From an uncultured Coriobacteriaceae bacterium (GTDB lineage: Bacteria; Actinomycetota; Coriobacteriia; Coriobacteriales; Atopobiaceae): a stretch of 64,000 nt of DNA. The translations under genes were made by a program, and so were the position numbers. Positions 34,943 to 42,597 of this stretch are shown here, one piece after another (position 1 is the first letter of the stretch; each line of letters opens with the position of its first letter). The DNA is taken from NCBI GenBank assembly GCA_902779675.1, contig CACZCK010000013.1, forward strand, positions 1 through 64,000, read 5' to 3'. The notes beneath the pieces were generated by a model. That model worked only from the letters and a program-made list of their open reading frames with translations, made no database searches and had not been told where the DNA came from.

Positions 34943-36423
34943 GAGAACACCCTTGCGCAGGCGGCTTCCACAAAGTCGGACATCTGGGCCTGGTCGCAGA
35001 CGTCGGGGTGCAGCACCGGGGCGGTGCGTAGCCCGCTGAGCTGGGCGGGAGCGGCCACACCGGTGAGCTGTTGCAGAGCGTCCATGCAGGCGAATCCGTC
35101 CATGCCAGCGGTGTCGGTGCCCAGGGCTGCCAACACGTCGGCGCTGAACTTGTAGGGGTTGGCCGTGGAGAGGCACACGCGCTGGCGTCCGTCGGCCTCA
35201 AACCTGTCGAGCACGCACTTGCCTACGGCGGTGTGCGGGTCGATGAGCACCTGCTCGCTCTCCCAGGCGTTGCGGATGGTGGCGCTCGTCTCGGCGTCGG
35301 TGGCGTATCCGCAGGCAAAGGTCTCGCGCAGGCGGTCCATGACGTCGGTGGGCAGGGTGTAGACGCCTTCGGTGGCAAGCTGGCCCATCCAGCCGGCCAC
35401 ACGCTCGCAGTCGCCGTCGGTCAGGTAGTACAGCAGACGCTCGAGGTTGCTGGACACCAGGATGTCCATGCTGGGCGAGATGGTCTTGGCAAACTCGCGG
35501 CGACGGTCGTAGGTGCCCGTCTGGATGAAGTCGGTAAGCACCTTGTTGGTGTTGGAGGCCACGATGAGCCGGCCCACGGGCAGGCCCAGGAGCTTGGCGT
35601 AGTAGCCGGCCAGCACGTCACCAAAATTGCCGGTGGGCACGCAGAAGTCCACCTCGTCGCCCAGGGTCACGGCGCCGCGACGCACGAGCTGCGCGTAGGC
35701 GTCCAGATAGTAGGTGACCTGCGGCACCAGGCGGCCCACGTTGATGGAGTTGGCGCTGGAGAGCACGCAGTTGGCCTCGGCCAGGCGCGCCGCTACGGTC
35801 TTGTCGGCAAAGATGTTCTTGACCTGCGTCTGCGCGTCGTCAAAGGTGCCGCGGATGCCGGCCACCGCCACGTTGGCGCCGTGCTGCGTGGCCATCTGAA
35901 GGTGCTGGATGTCGCTCACCTTGCCGTCGGGGTAGAACACGGTCACGCCGGTACCGGGCACGTCGGCAAAGCCCTCGAGGGCGGCCTTGCCCGTGTCGCC
36001 GGAGGTGGCGGTCACGATCATGATGTTGCGGCCGTCGCCCTCGCGCGCCACGCTCATGAGGCGCGGCAGCATCTGCAGCGCCACGTCCTTGAAGGCGCAG
36101 GTGGGGCCATGGTAGAGCTCCAGCAGCCAGTCGGCGCTGATGGGCGTGAGCGGGGTGATCTGGGGCGTGTCGAAGTTGCTGCCGTAGGCACCGGCCACGC
36201 AGCCTGCAATCTCGTCGGCGGTGTAGTCGGAAAGGAGCGTGCCCAGCACGTCGCGCGCGATGGCGTGGTAGTCCTGCCCAGCCACGGTCGCGAGATCGAG
36301 CTTGGTTGCGCCGAGCTGGTCGCAGACGTAGAGGCCGCCGTCGCGGGCGATGCCGGCCAGTATTGCTTGCTTGCTTGTTACGACCTCGTCTGAGCTGCGC
36401 GTACTGTGATACAACGTTTCCAC
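34939..36423 (-). CDS. thrC: Threonine synthase
   Basis: A 494-residue PLP enzyme that turns homoserine phosphate into threonine. The PLP lysine lies in HGPTCAFKDVALQ, and TATSGDTGKAAL holds the cofactor's phosphate. I start at GTG 36423 (ETLYHSTRSSDE follows) because GAGGAGTGCCCACC lies upstream. The length fits the larger, bacterial/yeast-type class. It is divergent from hom, with about 150 bases for both promoters, which would allow joint control of the pathway. Confidence 0.93.
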   Translation of the reverse strand: METLYHSTRSSDEVVTSKQAILAGIARDGGLYVCDQLGATKLDLATVAGQDYHAIARDVLGTLLSDYTADEIAGCVAGAYGSNFDTPQITPLTPISADWLLELYHGPTCAFKDVALQMLPRLMSVAREGDGRNIMIVTATSGDTGKAALEGFADVPGTGVTVFYPDGKVSDIQHLQMATQHGANVAVAGIRGTFDDAQTQVKNIFADKTVAARLAEANCVLSSANSINVGRLVPQVTYYLDAYAQLVRRGAVTLGDEVDFCVPTGNFGDVLAGYYAKLLGLPVGRLIVASNTNKVLTDFIQTGTYDRRREFAKTISPSMDILVSSNLERLLYYLTDGDCERVAGWMGQLATEGVYTLPTDVMDRLRETFACGYATDAETSATIRNAWESEQVLIDPHTAVGKCVLDRFEADGRQRVCLSTANPYKFSADVLAALGTDTAGMDGFACMDALQQLTGVAAPAQLSGLRTAPVLHPDVCDQAQMSDFVEAACARVFS

Positions 36424-36575
36424 GGTGGGCACTCCTCGAATGTTTTGATGGATGTCCTGCTTGCAAGTATCATAACCTCGCGCGGGCACGTACCATACCT
36501 CGTGTCACACAAACGAAAGAGTTCGGCCTCGGGGCACGCGCCCCCACGCGGGCCACGGAGAAAGATAGGAAACGC

Positions 36576-37706
36576 ATGAAGATCGCCATCCTGGGCTACG
36601 GCACGGTCGGTCGCGGTGTCGACCAGATCGTGGCGGGCGTCGAGGGCATCGAGGTCACACGCATTCTCGAGCTGCCCGACCGCTGCGAGGGCCCGCGCAT
36701 GACGTCGGATTACGCGAGCATCGTGAGCGACCCCTCCATTGAGGTGGTGCTCGAGTGCATGGGTGGGCTCGAACCCGCCCACACCTTTATCATGCAGGCG
36801 CTTGAGGCCGGCAAGAGCGTCGTCACGTCCAACAAGGCGGTTGTGGCGGCCTTCTTTGACGAGTTCGCGCGTGCGGCCGAGGAGCACGGCGCCAGCCTGC
36901 TCATCGAGGCCACCTGCGGTGGCGGCATTCCGTGGATCGCCAGCATCGAGAAGGTGCGGCGTATCGACGAGGTGAGCAGCCTGTCGGGCATCATGAACGG
37001 CACCACCAACTTCATCGTGGATGCCATGATCAAGAACGACGCCGACTTTGACGAGACGCTGGCCCGCGCTCAGGAGCTGGGCTATGCCGAGGCCGACCCC
37101 TCCGCCGACATCGACGGCATCGACGTCAAGAACAAGACGCGCATCGCTGTGAGCGTGGCCTTTGACACCGCCTGCGAGCCCGAGATCCCGGTGACGGGCA
37201 TCCGCACGCTCACCAAGGCGGACCTCGACCTGTTTGCCGCCCGTGGTTGCACGGTCAAGCTGCTGGGCCGCGCGGTGCAGCGCGACGGTCGCTACGCGGC
37301 ATCCGTCGAGCCTGTGGCTCTGCCGTCCGCCTCGCTCGAGGCCAACGTGCCGGCCAACTTCAACCTCGTCTCGCTCGAGGGCACCACGGTGGGACCTCTC
37401 AAGTTCTATGGCCAGGGGGCGGGAAGCCTGCCCACCGGCAACGCCATGGTGCAGGACGTGATCGACTACGCTGCAGGCAGGCGGCCGCGCTACGACTTCT
37501 CGCGCGCGTTGGCGTACGACCCGGCCCTGCTGGCGGGCGACTACGTGTATCGAACTACCATGCCTGCGCCTGAGGGCGCCGAGGCCTTTGGCTCAGGCGC
37601 TTGGCTCGTGCGTGGCCTCGACCCCGTCTCGGCCCGCACGCTGCTCGACGAGGCCCTCGCGCAGGATCCCACCAGCTTCATGGCCGCACTTTCCCAGGAG
37701 GACTAG
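36576..37706 (+). CDS. hom: Homoserine dehydrogenase without ACT domain
   Basis: A 376-residue enzyme that reduces aspartate semialdehyde to homoserine. NAD(P) binding is through GYGTVGRGV at the N-terminus; SGIMNGTTNFI and AEADPSADIDGIDVKNK mark the active site. Bacterial homologues often have some 430 residues with a C-terminal ACT domain that binds threonine. Here the protein stops shortly after the catalytic domain, so feedback by threonine on this enzyme may be missing. ATG 36576 follows GATAGGAAACGC. It begins the hom-lysC-asd operon. Confidence 0.93.
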   Translation: MKIAILGYGTVGRGVDQIVAGVEGIEVTRILELPDRCEGPRMTSDYASIVSDPSIEVVLECMGGLEPAHTFIMQALEAGKSVVTSNKAVVAAFFDEFARAAEEHGASLLIEATCGGGIPWIASIEKVRRIDEVSSLSGIMNGTTNFIVDAMIKNDADFDETLARAQELGYAEADPSADIDGIDVKNKTRIAVSVAFDTACEPEIPVTGIRTLTKADLDLFAARGCTVKLLGRAVQRDGRYAASVEPVALPSASLEANVPANFNLVSLEGTTVGPLKFYGQGAGSLPTGNAMVQDVIDYAAGRRPRYDFSRALAYDPALLAGDYVYRTTMPAPEGAEAFGSGAWLVRGLDPVSARTLLDEALAQDPTSFMAALSQED

Positions 37707-37712
37707 CTCAAC

Positions 37713-39062
37713 ATGATCAAGGTTGCAAAGTTCGGAGGCTCCAGCGTCGCAGACGCGGGGCAGTTCAAGAAGGTCCGCGACATCGTGCGCGCCGACCGAG
37801 ACCGCCAGTACGTGGTGGTCTCGGCATCGGGCAAGCGCTTTGCCGAGGACAACAAGCTCACCGACCTGCTTCTGCTGGTCAACGCCCACATCGCCTACCA
37901 CGTCGACTGCTCGCAGCTGCTCAAGGACATCGAGACGCGCTTTGTCGAGATTGCCGACGAGCTGGGCGTCAAGTACCCCATCTCCGAGAAGTTCGAGGAG
38001 TTCTCCTCCGTCATCAAGAGCCTCTCGCCCGAGTACATCGTGAGCCGCGGCGAGTGGTTTACCGCGCGCCTGATGTCCGAGTACCTGGGCATGCCCTTCC
38101 TCGACGCCGCCGACGTCATCGTGTTCCATCACGATGGCACCGTCGACATGGAGCGCACCCAGATTCGCCTCAAGGACGCGGCGGTGCGCCTGGGCCGCTT
38201 CGTGCTGCCTGGTTTCTATGGCGCCACGGTCGATGGCACCATCAAGCTGTTCAAGCGCGGTGGCGGCGACATCACCGGCGCCATCGTGGCCCGCTGCCTC
38301 GATGCCACCGTCTACGAGAACTGGACCGACGTCAGCGGGTTCCTCTCTGCCGACCCGCGCGTGGTGGACAACCCCCGCACCATTCACCGCATCACCTTCG
38401 ACGAGATGCGCGAGCTCTCCTACATGGGCGCCTCGGTGCTGCAGGAGGAGGCCATCTTCCCTGTGCGCGAGGTGGGCATCCCCATCCAGATCAAGAACAC
38501 CAACCTGCCCGACAAGCAGGGCACCATTATCCGCGAGACTGCCGAGGACAACGAGCGCGAGCACCTGATCACCGGCATTGCAGGTCGCAAGGACTTTATG
38601 GCCGTGCACATCCAGAAGGCCCATATGTCCGACAAGGTGGGCTTTCTGCGTCGTGCCCTGTCGGTCTTTGAGCGCTACGGCGTCTCCATCGAGCATGTGC
38701 CCACGGGCGTCGACTCGTTTGGCATCGTGGTCAACGGCGCCGACGTACGCGAGACGATCTACTCCATCGTCAACGACCTGCAGCAGGAGCTCAAGCCCGA
38801 CGTGATCAACGTGGTGGACCAGCTGGCGCTGATCAGCGTGGTGGGTCGCAACATGAACCGCCGGGCCGGCACCTCGGGTCGCATCTTCGGGGCGCTTGGC
38901 GAAGCTGGCATTAACATTCGCATGATCACGCAGAGTTCCCAGGAGATCAGCATCATCATGGGTGTCAATAACACGGACTTCGATCGGGCGATCAACGTCA
39001 TCTACCAGACCTTCGTGGAGGGTGAGATGGTCGAGATGCCCAGCAAGGGGGCGGTGCAATGA
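37713..39062 (+). CDS. lysC: Aspartate kinase
   Basis: A 449-residue kinase for the first step of the aspartate pathway. KFGGSSVADAGQFKKV and VVSASGK near the start and the GGGDITGAIVA loop are catalytic. Two ACT domains follow at about 305-449 (FMAVHIQKAHMSDKVGFLRR; LALISVVGRNM), so end-product feedback probably acts here. It lies six bases after hom and overlaps asd by four. Confidence 0.94.
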   Translation: MIKVAKFGGSSVADAGQFKKVRDIVRADRDRQYVVVSASGKRFAEDNKLTDLLLLVNAHIAYHVDCSQLLKDIETRFVEIADELGVKYPISEKFEEFSSVIKSLSPEYIVSRGEWFTARLMSEYLGMPFLDAADVIVFHHDGTVDMERTQIRLKDAAVRLGRFVLPGFYGATVDGTIKLFKRGGGDITGAIVARCLDATVYENWTDVSGFLSADPRVVDNPRTIHRITFDEMRELSYMGASVLQEEAIFPVREVGIPIQIKNTNLPDKQGTIIRETAEDNEREHLITGIAGRKDFMAVHIQKAHMSDKVGFLRRALSVFERYGVSIEHVPTGVDSFGIVVNGADVRETIYSIVNDLQQELKPDVINVVDQLALISVVGRNMNRRAGTSGRIFGALGEAGINIRMITQSSQEISIIMGVNNTDFDRAINVIYQTFVEGEMVEMPSKGAVQ

Positions 39063-40072
39063 GTGGCAAGGTAGTGGCAATCCTCGGCGCGACGGGCGTG
39101 GTGGGCCAGCAGATGCTCCAGTGTCTCGAGGAGCGCAACTTTCCGGTGGAGCGCCTGGTGCCCCTGGCCAGCGCCCGTTCGGTGAGCAAGACGGTGACGT
39201 TCCGCGGCGAGCAGGTGCCCGTCGTGGAGGCCGCGCCCGAGGCCTTTGAGGGAATCGACATCGTGCTGGGCGCCGCGGGCGACGGCACCGCCAAGGCGCT
39301 GCTGCCCGAGGCCGTGAAGCGCGGCGCGGTGTGCGTGGACAACAGCCACGCCTTCCGCATGGACGCCGACGTGCCTCTGGTGATCCCCGAGATCAACGCA
39401 GCCGACGTGGCGTGGCATAACGGCATCATCGCCAACCCCAACTGCGCCACCATCATCGGCCTGGTCCCGCTGTGGCCGCTGCATCAGGCGGCAGGCCTCA
39501 AGCGCATCATTGCCAGCACCTACCAGGCGGCCTCGGGCGCCGGCAAGCCCGGCCTCGACGAGCTGGTGCGCGAGCTGGGCTGCGTGGCCGCAGGCGAGCC
39601 GGTGGGGGAGACCAAGCCCTTCGCCTACCAGCTGGCCGCCAACCTCATCCCGCAGATCAGCAGCTTCAAGGAGGAAGACTACACCGACGAGGAGCTCAAG
39701 ATGGGCCGCGAGGGTCGCAAGATCATGCACCTGCCCGAGCTGCGCGTCAACTGCACCTGCGTGCGCGTGCCCGTGATGCGCTCGCATTCCGAGAGCATCA
39801 CCGCCGAGTTCGACAAGCCCATCAGCCCCGACGAGGCACGCAAGATCCTGGCCCGGGCCCCTGGCGTCAAGGTGGTCGACGACCCGGCCGAGCTGCGCTA
39901 TCCCATGCCGCTCGAGACCAGCGACCAGGACCTCATCTACGTGGGCCGCATCCGTCGCGACCTGAGCGCACCCGACGATGTCAACGCCATCACGCTGTGG
40001 TGCTGCGGCGACCAGATCCGCAAGGGTGCGGCGACCAACGCCGTGCAGATCGCGGAGCTGCTGCTCGACTAG
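39059..40072 (+). CDS. asd: Aspartate-semialdehyde dehydrogenase
   Basis: A 337-residue enzyme that makes aspartate semialdehyde from aspartyl phosphate. The NADP site is GATGVVGQQML, the catalytic cysteine is C129 in NPNCATI, and the base His lies in LRVNCTCVRVPVMRSHSE. The ATG overlaps the lysC stop (ATGA). It ends the operon, at a clear terminator. Its product also feeds lysine and cell-wall diaminopimelate. Confidence 0.95.
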   Translation: MSGKVVAILGATGVVGQQMLQCLEERNFPVERLVPLASARSVSKTVTFRGEQVPVVEAAPEAFEGIDIVLGAAGDGTAKALLPEAVKRGAVCVDNSHAFRMDADVPLVIPEINAADVAWHNGIIANPNCATIIGLVPLWPLHQAAGLKRIIASTYQAASGAGKPGLDELVRELGCVAAGEPVGETKPFAYQLAANLIPQISSFKEEDYTDEELKMGREGRKIMHLPELRVNCTCVRVPVMRSHSESITAEFDKPISPDEARKILARAPGVKVVDDPAELRYPMPLETSDQDLIYVGRIRRDLSAPDDVNAITLWCCGDQIRKGAATNAVQIAELLLD

Positions 40073-40083
40073 ACTGACTGGCT

Positions 40084-40114
40084 GGGGCTGCCCAATAGCG
40101 GGCAGCCCCTTTTC
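40084..40114 (+). terminator. Rho-independent terminator after asd
   Basis: GGGGCTGCCC (40084-40093) pairs with GGGCAGCCCC (40100-40109) around AATAGC, followed by TTTT. Confidence 0.92.
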
Positions 40115-40160
40115 GACCGGGGAGAACCGTCCTGACGTCCCTGCTCCGAGAGGAGATCCC

Positions 40161-41036
40161 ATGATCAAGCTCGTGGTCACTGACATCGACGACACCTTCG
40201 TGGCCGTGGGCCGCGAACACGCGACCGAGCATGCCCTGGCGAGCGTGCATGCGCTCCACGATGCGGGTGTCGAGTTCTCCGTGGTCACGGGTCGTCGCAT
40301 GAGCGCGATCAAGAAGCTCTTCTGCGAGGACGAGGCGTGCTATCAGACGGCCATCACCTCCAACGGGCAGCGCATCTACGCCGACGGCCAGCTCATTCAC
40401 ACCCAGTACCACAGCCACGACGCGCTGGTGCGTGCCGCGGAGGTCATCAGCCAGTACGAGGGCTATGCACTCGGGCTCTACAAGGGCCACGAGGTGGAGC
40501 TCGTCTCGTGCACGGCCGAAGAGGTGGAGAAGTACGGTCTGGCCTTCTGGAACAAGGCGCACCTGGTGGACGGCGTGAGCGACCATCCCTACTACAAGGC
40601 TAACATCCGTGTGGGGCACGGCCCAGGCGTGGCGCCGCGCTTCGAGGTGCGCCAGGCGCTCGTGGCCGCCTGTCCCGAGTTCAACATGGTCTACCCCGGA
40701 CCCAACTACATCGATCTGCTGCCCTCCGGCTGGGGCAAGGACTCTGCCGTCTGCCTGCTCGCGCAGTATCTGGGCTTTGAGTTCGATGAGGTCGCGGCCT
40801 TTGGTGACGAGGAGAACGACCTCAACATGCTCTACTCGGTGCCTAACTCGGTGGCGGTGGCAAACGCCGTGCCCTCGGTGCGCCGCGACGCGCGCTGGCA
40901 GATTGGGGCCTCCGCCGACGATGCGGTGGCCGATGCCTGCTTTGAGATCGCGGCCGCCGCGCGCGAGGGACGCATGCCCTCATTCATGCGCGAGGAGCTG
41001 GCGCACGAGGCGCCGCTGGTGAGTCCGCGCGGCTGA
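40161..41036 (+). CDS. Cof-type HAD phosphatase
   Basis: A 291-residue HAD hydrolase with the C2B cap of the Cof subfamily. Nucleophile motif VVTDIDDTF (D-x-D), motif II VVTGRR, motif III with the lysine in SGWGKDSAVCLL, motif IV AFGDEENDLNML. Such enzymes dephosphorylate sugar phosphates or cofactors such as FMN or PLP; the substrate cannot be read here. ATG 40161 follows AGAGGAGATCCC. Confidence 0.88.
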   Translation: MIKLVVTDIDDTFVAVGREHATEHALASVHALHDAGVEFSVVTGRRMSAIKKLFCEDEACYQTAITSNGQRIYADGQLIHTQYHSHDALVRAAEVISQYEGYALGLYKGHEVELVSCTAEEVEKYGLAFWNKAHLVDGVSDHPYYKANIRVGHGPGVAPRFEVRQALVAACPEFNMVYPGPNYIDLLPSGWGKDSAVCLLAQYLGFEFDEVAAFGDEENDLNMLYSVPNSVAVANAVPSVRRDARWQIGASADDAVADACFEIAAAAREGRMPSFMREELAHEAPLVSPRG

Positions 41037-41363
41037 TCGCCTCGCCCTGCGCTTCTGGGGCTGGGTACACGTTTATTGCGGTTTCGGAGCCGCTCGATTA
41101 GCGATAGTGCCTGTTTATTGCGTTTGAAGGGGTCCCAGATGGCGACATTCTGGGACCCTCGTGCTCAAAACGCAGAATACCGACAATTACTGCGGTTTCT
41201 TTCGCGTGTCCCGGATGGCAAACGCAATAAAAACGAGAGACGGCAGGGGAGGGCGGTAAGCACTCGTGCGCTTGTCCGCCCGATGAGTCCGCTCGCGTGC
41301 CTCAGGGCGCAACAATGGCATAATGTCATAGGAGGTTATTCATACGAGAGAGGTGGTATATCC
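41037..41363. other. Non-coding region with nested inverted repeats
   Basis: TTTATTGCGTTTG (41114-41126) pairs exactly with CAAACGCAATAAA (41219-41231). Inside, GGGTCCCAGA (41130-41139) pairs with TCTGGGACCC (41149-41158). AAACGCAG (41168-41175) pairs with CTGCGGTTT (41190-41198) with one bulge. Together they could fold as a three-way junction. A partial copy, GTTTATTGCGGTTT, lies at 41071-41084. I see no protein-coding frame. It may be a structured RNA or a decayed miniature element. Confidence 0.45.
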
Positions 41364-41765
41364 ATGGCGGCTATCAACGAGGTCTGCGACTTCCTGAAGG
41401 AGGCCGGTACCTACTATCTGGCCACGGTCGATGGCGACCAGCCGCGCGTCCGTCCGTTTGGCACGGCGCACATCTTTGAGGACAAGATCTACATCCAGAC
41501 CGGCAAGGTCAAGGATGTCTCCAAGCAGATCGAGGCCAACGCCAAGTTCGAGATCTGCGCGTTCGTCAAGGGCGTGTGGATCCGCGTGAGCGGCAAGCTG
41601 GTGGAGGATCCGCGCATCGAGGCACAGGAGTCCATGCTCGAGGACTACGAGAGCCTGCGCAAGATGTACGCCGCGGGCGACGGCAACACCGTGGTGTACT
41701 ACATCGCCGACGGCGAGGCCACGTTCTCCAGCTTCACCGATGCGCCGAGGACGGTGCAGTTCTAA
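41364..41765 (+). CDS. Pyridoxamine 5'-phosphate oxidase-family protein
   Basis: A 133-residue split-barrel protein of the flavin/F420-binding PNPOx-like family. It begins INEVCDFLKEAGTYYLATVD and has the family pattern RVRPFGTAHIFEDKIYIQTG and FEICAFVKGVWIRVSGKLVE. Stand-alone members of this size in anaerobes are of unknown substrate, perhaps flavin reductases. ATG 41364 follows AGAGAGGTGG. Confidence 0.83.
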   Translation: MAAINEVCDFLKEAGTYYLATVDGDQPRVRPFGTAHIFEDKIYIQTGKVKDVSKQIEANAKFEICAFVKGVWIRVSGKLVEDPRIEAQESMLEDYESLRKMYAAGDGNTVVYYIADGEATFSSFTDAPRTVQF

Positions 41766-41806
41766 GTCCTGCGCAAGGGCGGAGCCCTGAGCTGGCAAGG
41801 CAGACG

Positions 41807-41841
41807 GTCCCGCGCACTGGGGTATTCCCGGTGCGCGGGAC
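41807..41841. terminator. Intergenic palindrome, dispersed family member 4
   Basis: GTCCCGCGCACTGGG faces CCCGGTGCGCGGGAC around GTATT, 15-base arms with one mismatch. It has the same GCGCA...GGG / CCC...TGCGC core as the palindromes at 13922, 14041 and 31105. It may end the preceding gene. Confidence 0.6.
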
Positions 41842-41894
41842 TTGTTGCGCGTGGCCCCGATTCGAGGAGTATCAAAAAGATTGGAAATTACCCC

Positions 41895-41926
41895 TTGCAT
41901 TCTTCGGTCGGTTGGGGCATTATAAT
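41895..41926 (+). promoter_or_regulatory. Promoter of the tRNA pair
   Basis: TATAAT at 41921-41926, with TTGCAT at 41895-41900 as a possible -35 at the long spacing of 20. Transcription would start about 20 bases before tRNA-His. Confidence 0.55.
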
Positions 41927-41952
41927 CTAGCCGCGTCACGAGGTGACCAAAT

Positions 41953-42029
41953 GGTGGGCGTAGCTCAGTTGGCAGAGCGCTGGGTTGTGGCCCCGGAGGT
42001 CGAGGGTTCGAGTCCCTTCGCCCACCCCA
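41953..42029 (+). tRNA. tRNA-His (GTG)
   Basis: A full cloverleaf. Acceptor GTGGGCG pairs with CGCCCAC. The anticodon arm is CTGGG-TTGTGGC-CCCGG, which reads GTG. The extra G at 41953, opposite the C at 42026, is the G-1 needed by histidyl-tRNA synthetase. CCA is encoded (42027-42029). Confidence 0.95.
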
Positions 42030-42056
42030 TCGTTTGGTTCTCGTACAACAGAATAC

Positions 42057-42132
42057 GGACCGGTAGCTCAGCTGGTAGAGCAGGGGACTCTTAATCCCAA
42101 GGTCCAGGGTTCGAACCCCTGCCGGTCCACCA
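42057..42132 (+). tRNA. tRNA-Lys (CTT)
   Basis: Acceptor GGACCGG pairs with CCGGTCC; the anticodon loop CTCTTAA reads CTT; the T-loop is TTCGAAC; CCA is encoded. Its 3' end is repeated 170 bases downstream. Confidence 0.95.
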
Positions 42133-42373
42133 TTTTAACTCTTGAGCCTCCTCCCCGGAGGCTTTTTCTTTGCCGTGGGACTCGCGGGGGCTCGAACCCG
42201 CGAGGGCTTGCCGTGCCAGTGGTACGGCAAGGGCTGAGGGCGTAAGCCCGAAGCCTATGAGTGTCGCCGTAGGCGACACGGCAAACCCCTGCCGGTCCAC
42301 CATTCGATTACCAAGCCTCCTCCCCGGAGGCTTTTTCTTTGCCGTGGGACTCGCGGGGGCTCGAACCCGCGAG
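42114..42373. repeat. Duplicated tRNA-Lys 3' end with terminator
   Basis: The last 21 bases of tRNA-Lys and flank (42114-42134) recur at 42284-42304. The terminator and a T-arm-like hairpin after it (42145-42204) recur at 42314-42373. The offset is 169-170 bases. The stretch between (42205-42283) holds further hairpins. This is a tandem duplication, or the trace of an element that integrated at the tRNA end. Confidence 0.75.
42145..42168 (+). terminator. Terminator of the tRNA pair
   Basis: AGCCTCC (42145-42151) pairs with GGAGGCT (42157-42163) and leads into TTTTTC. An identical copy is at 42314-42337. Confidence 0.85.
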
Positions 42374-42597
42374 TGGTTGATCCTTCGCTCTTTCCGAAAC
42401 GCCAAAGAACCAGGTTGTAGGTAGCTGGGGAGGAGGGGGACGCCCCGGAAGCACATAAGATTCGGGTTGTAGGTGGTCTGGGCAGGGCGGATGCCGCTCC
42501 CACCCTATGCTTGGTGCATATCAATGGTTGTCCCATGCCTGCTTCGCGAGGCTATACTGCTGTGTGACCAATCGGCACCACCAGAAAAGAGGTTTGC
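42205..42597. other. Repeat-rich intergenic region
   Basis: It holds the second half of the tRNA-end duplication, a GTGTCGCC/GGCGACAC hairpin near 42260, and two GGTTGTAGGT boxes (42413 and 42464). Near its end is a likely promoter for the next gene: TTGTCC (42528-42533), 19 bases, TATACT (42553-42558). No gene is seen. Confidence 0.5.

Noticed and set aside
36424-36575. T-box or other riboswitch in the thrC-hom divergent region
   Set aside because: The region is only about 150 bases, shared by two leaders, and shows no T-box sequence, terminator-antiterminator pair or known riboswitch core.
42181-42204. A further tRNA gene on the minus strand
   Set aside because: CTCGCGGG...CCCGCGAG with a GTTCGAG-type loop looks like a T-arm, but no acceptor, D-arm or anticodon arm can be drawn around it.
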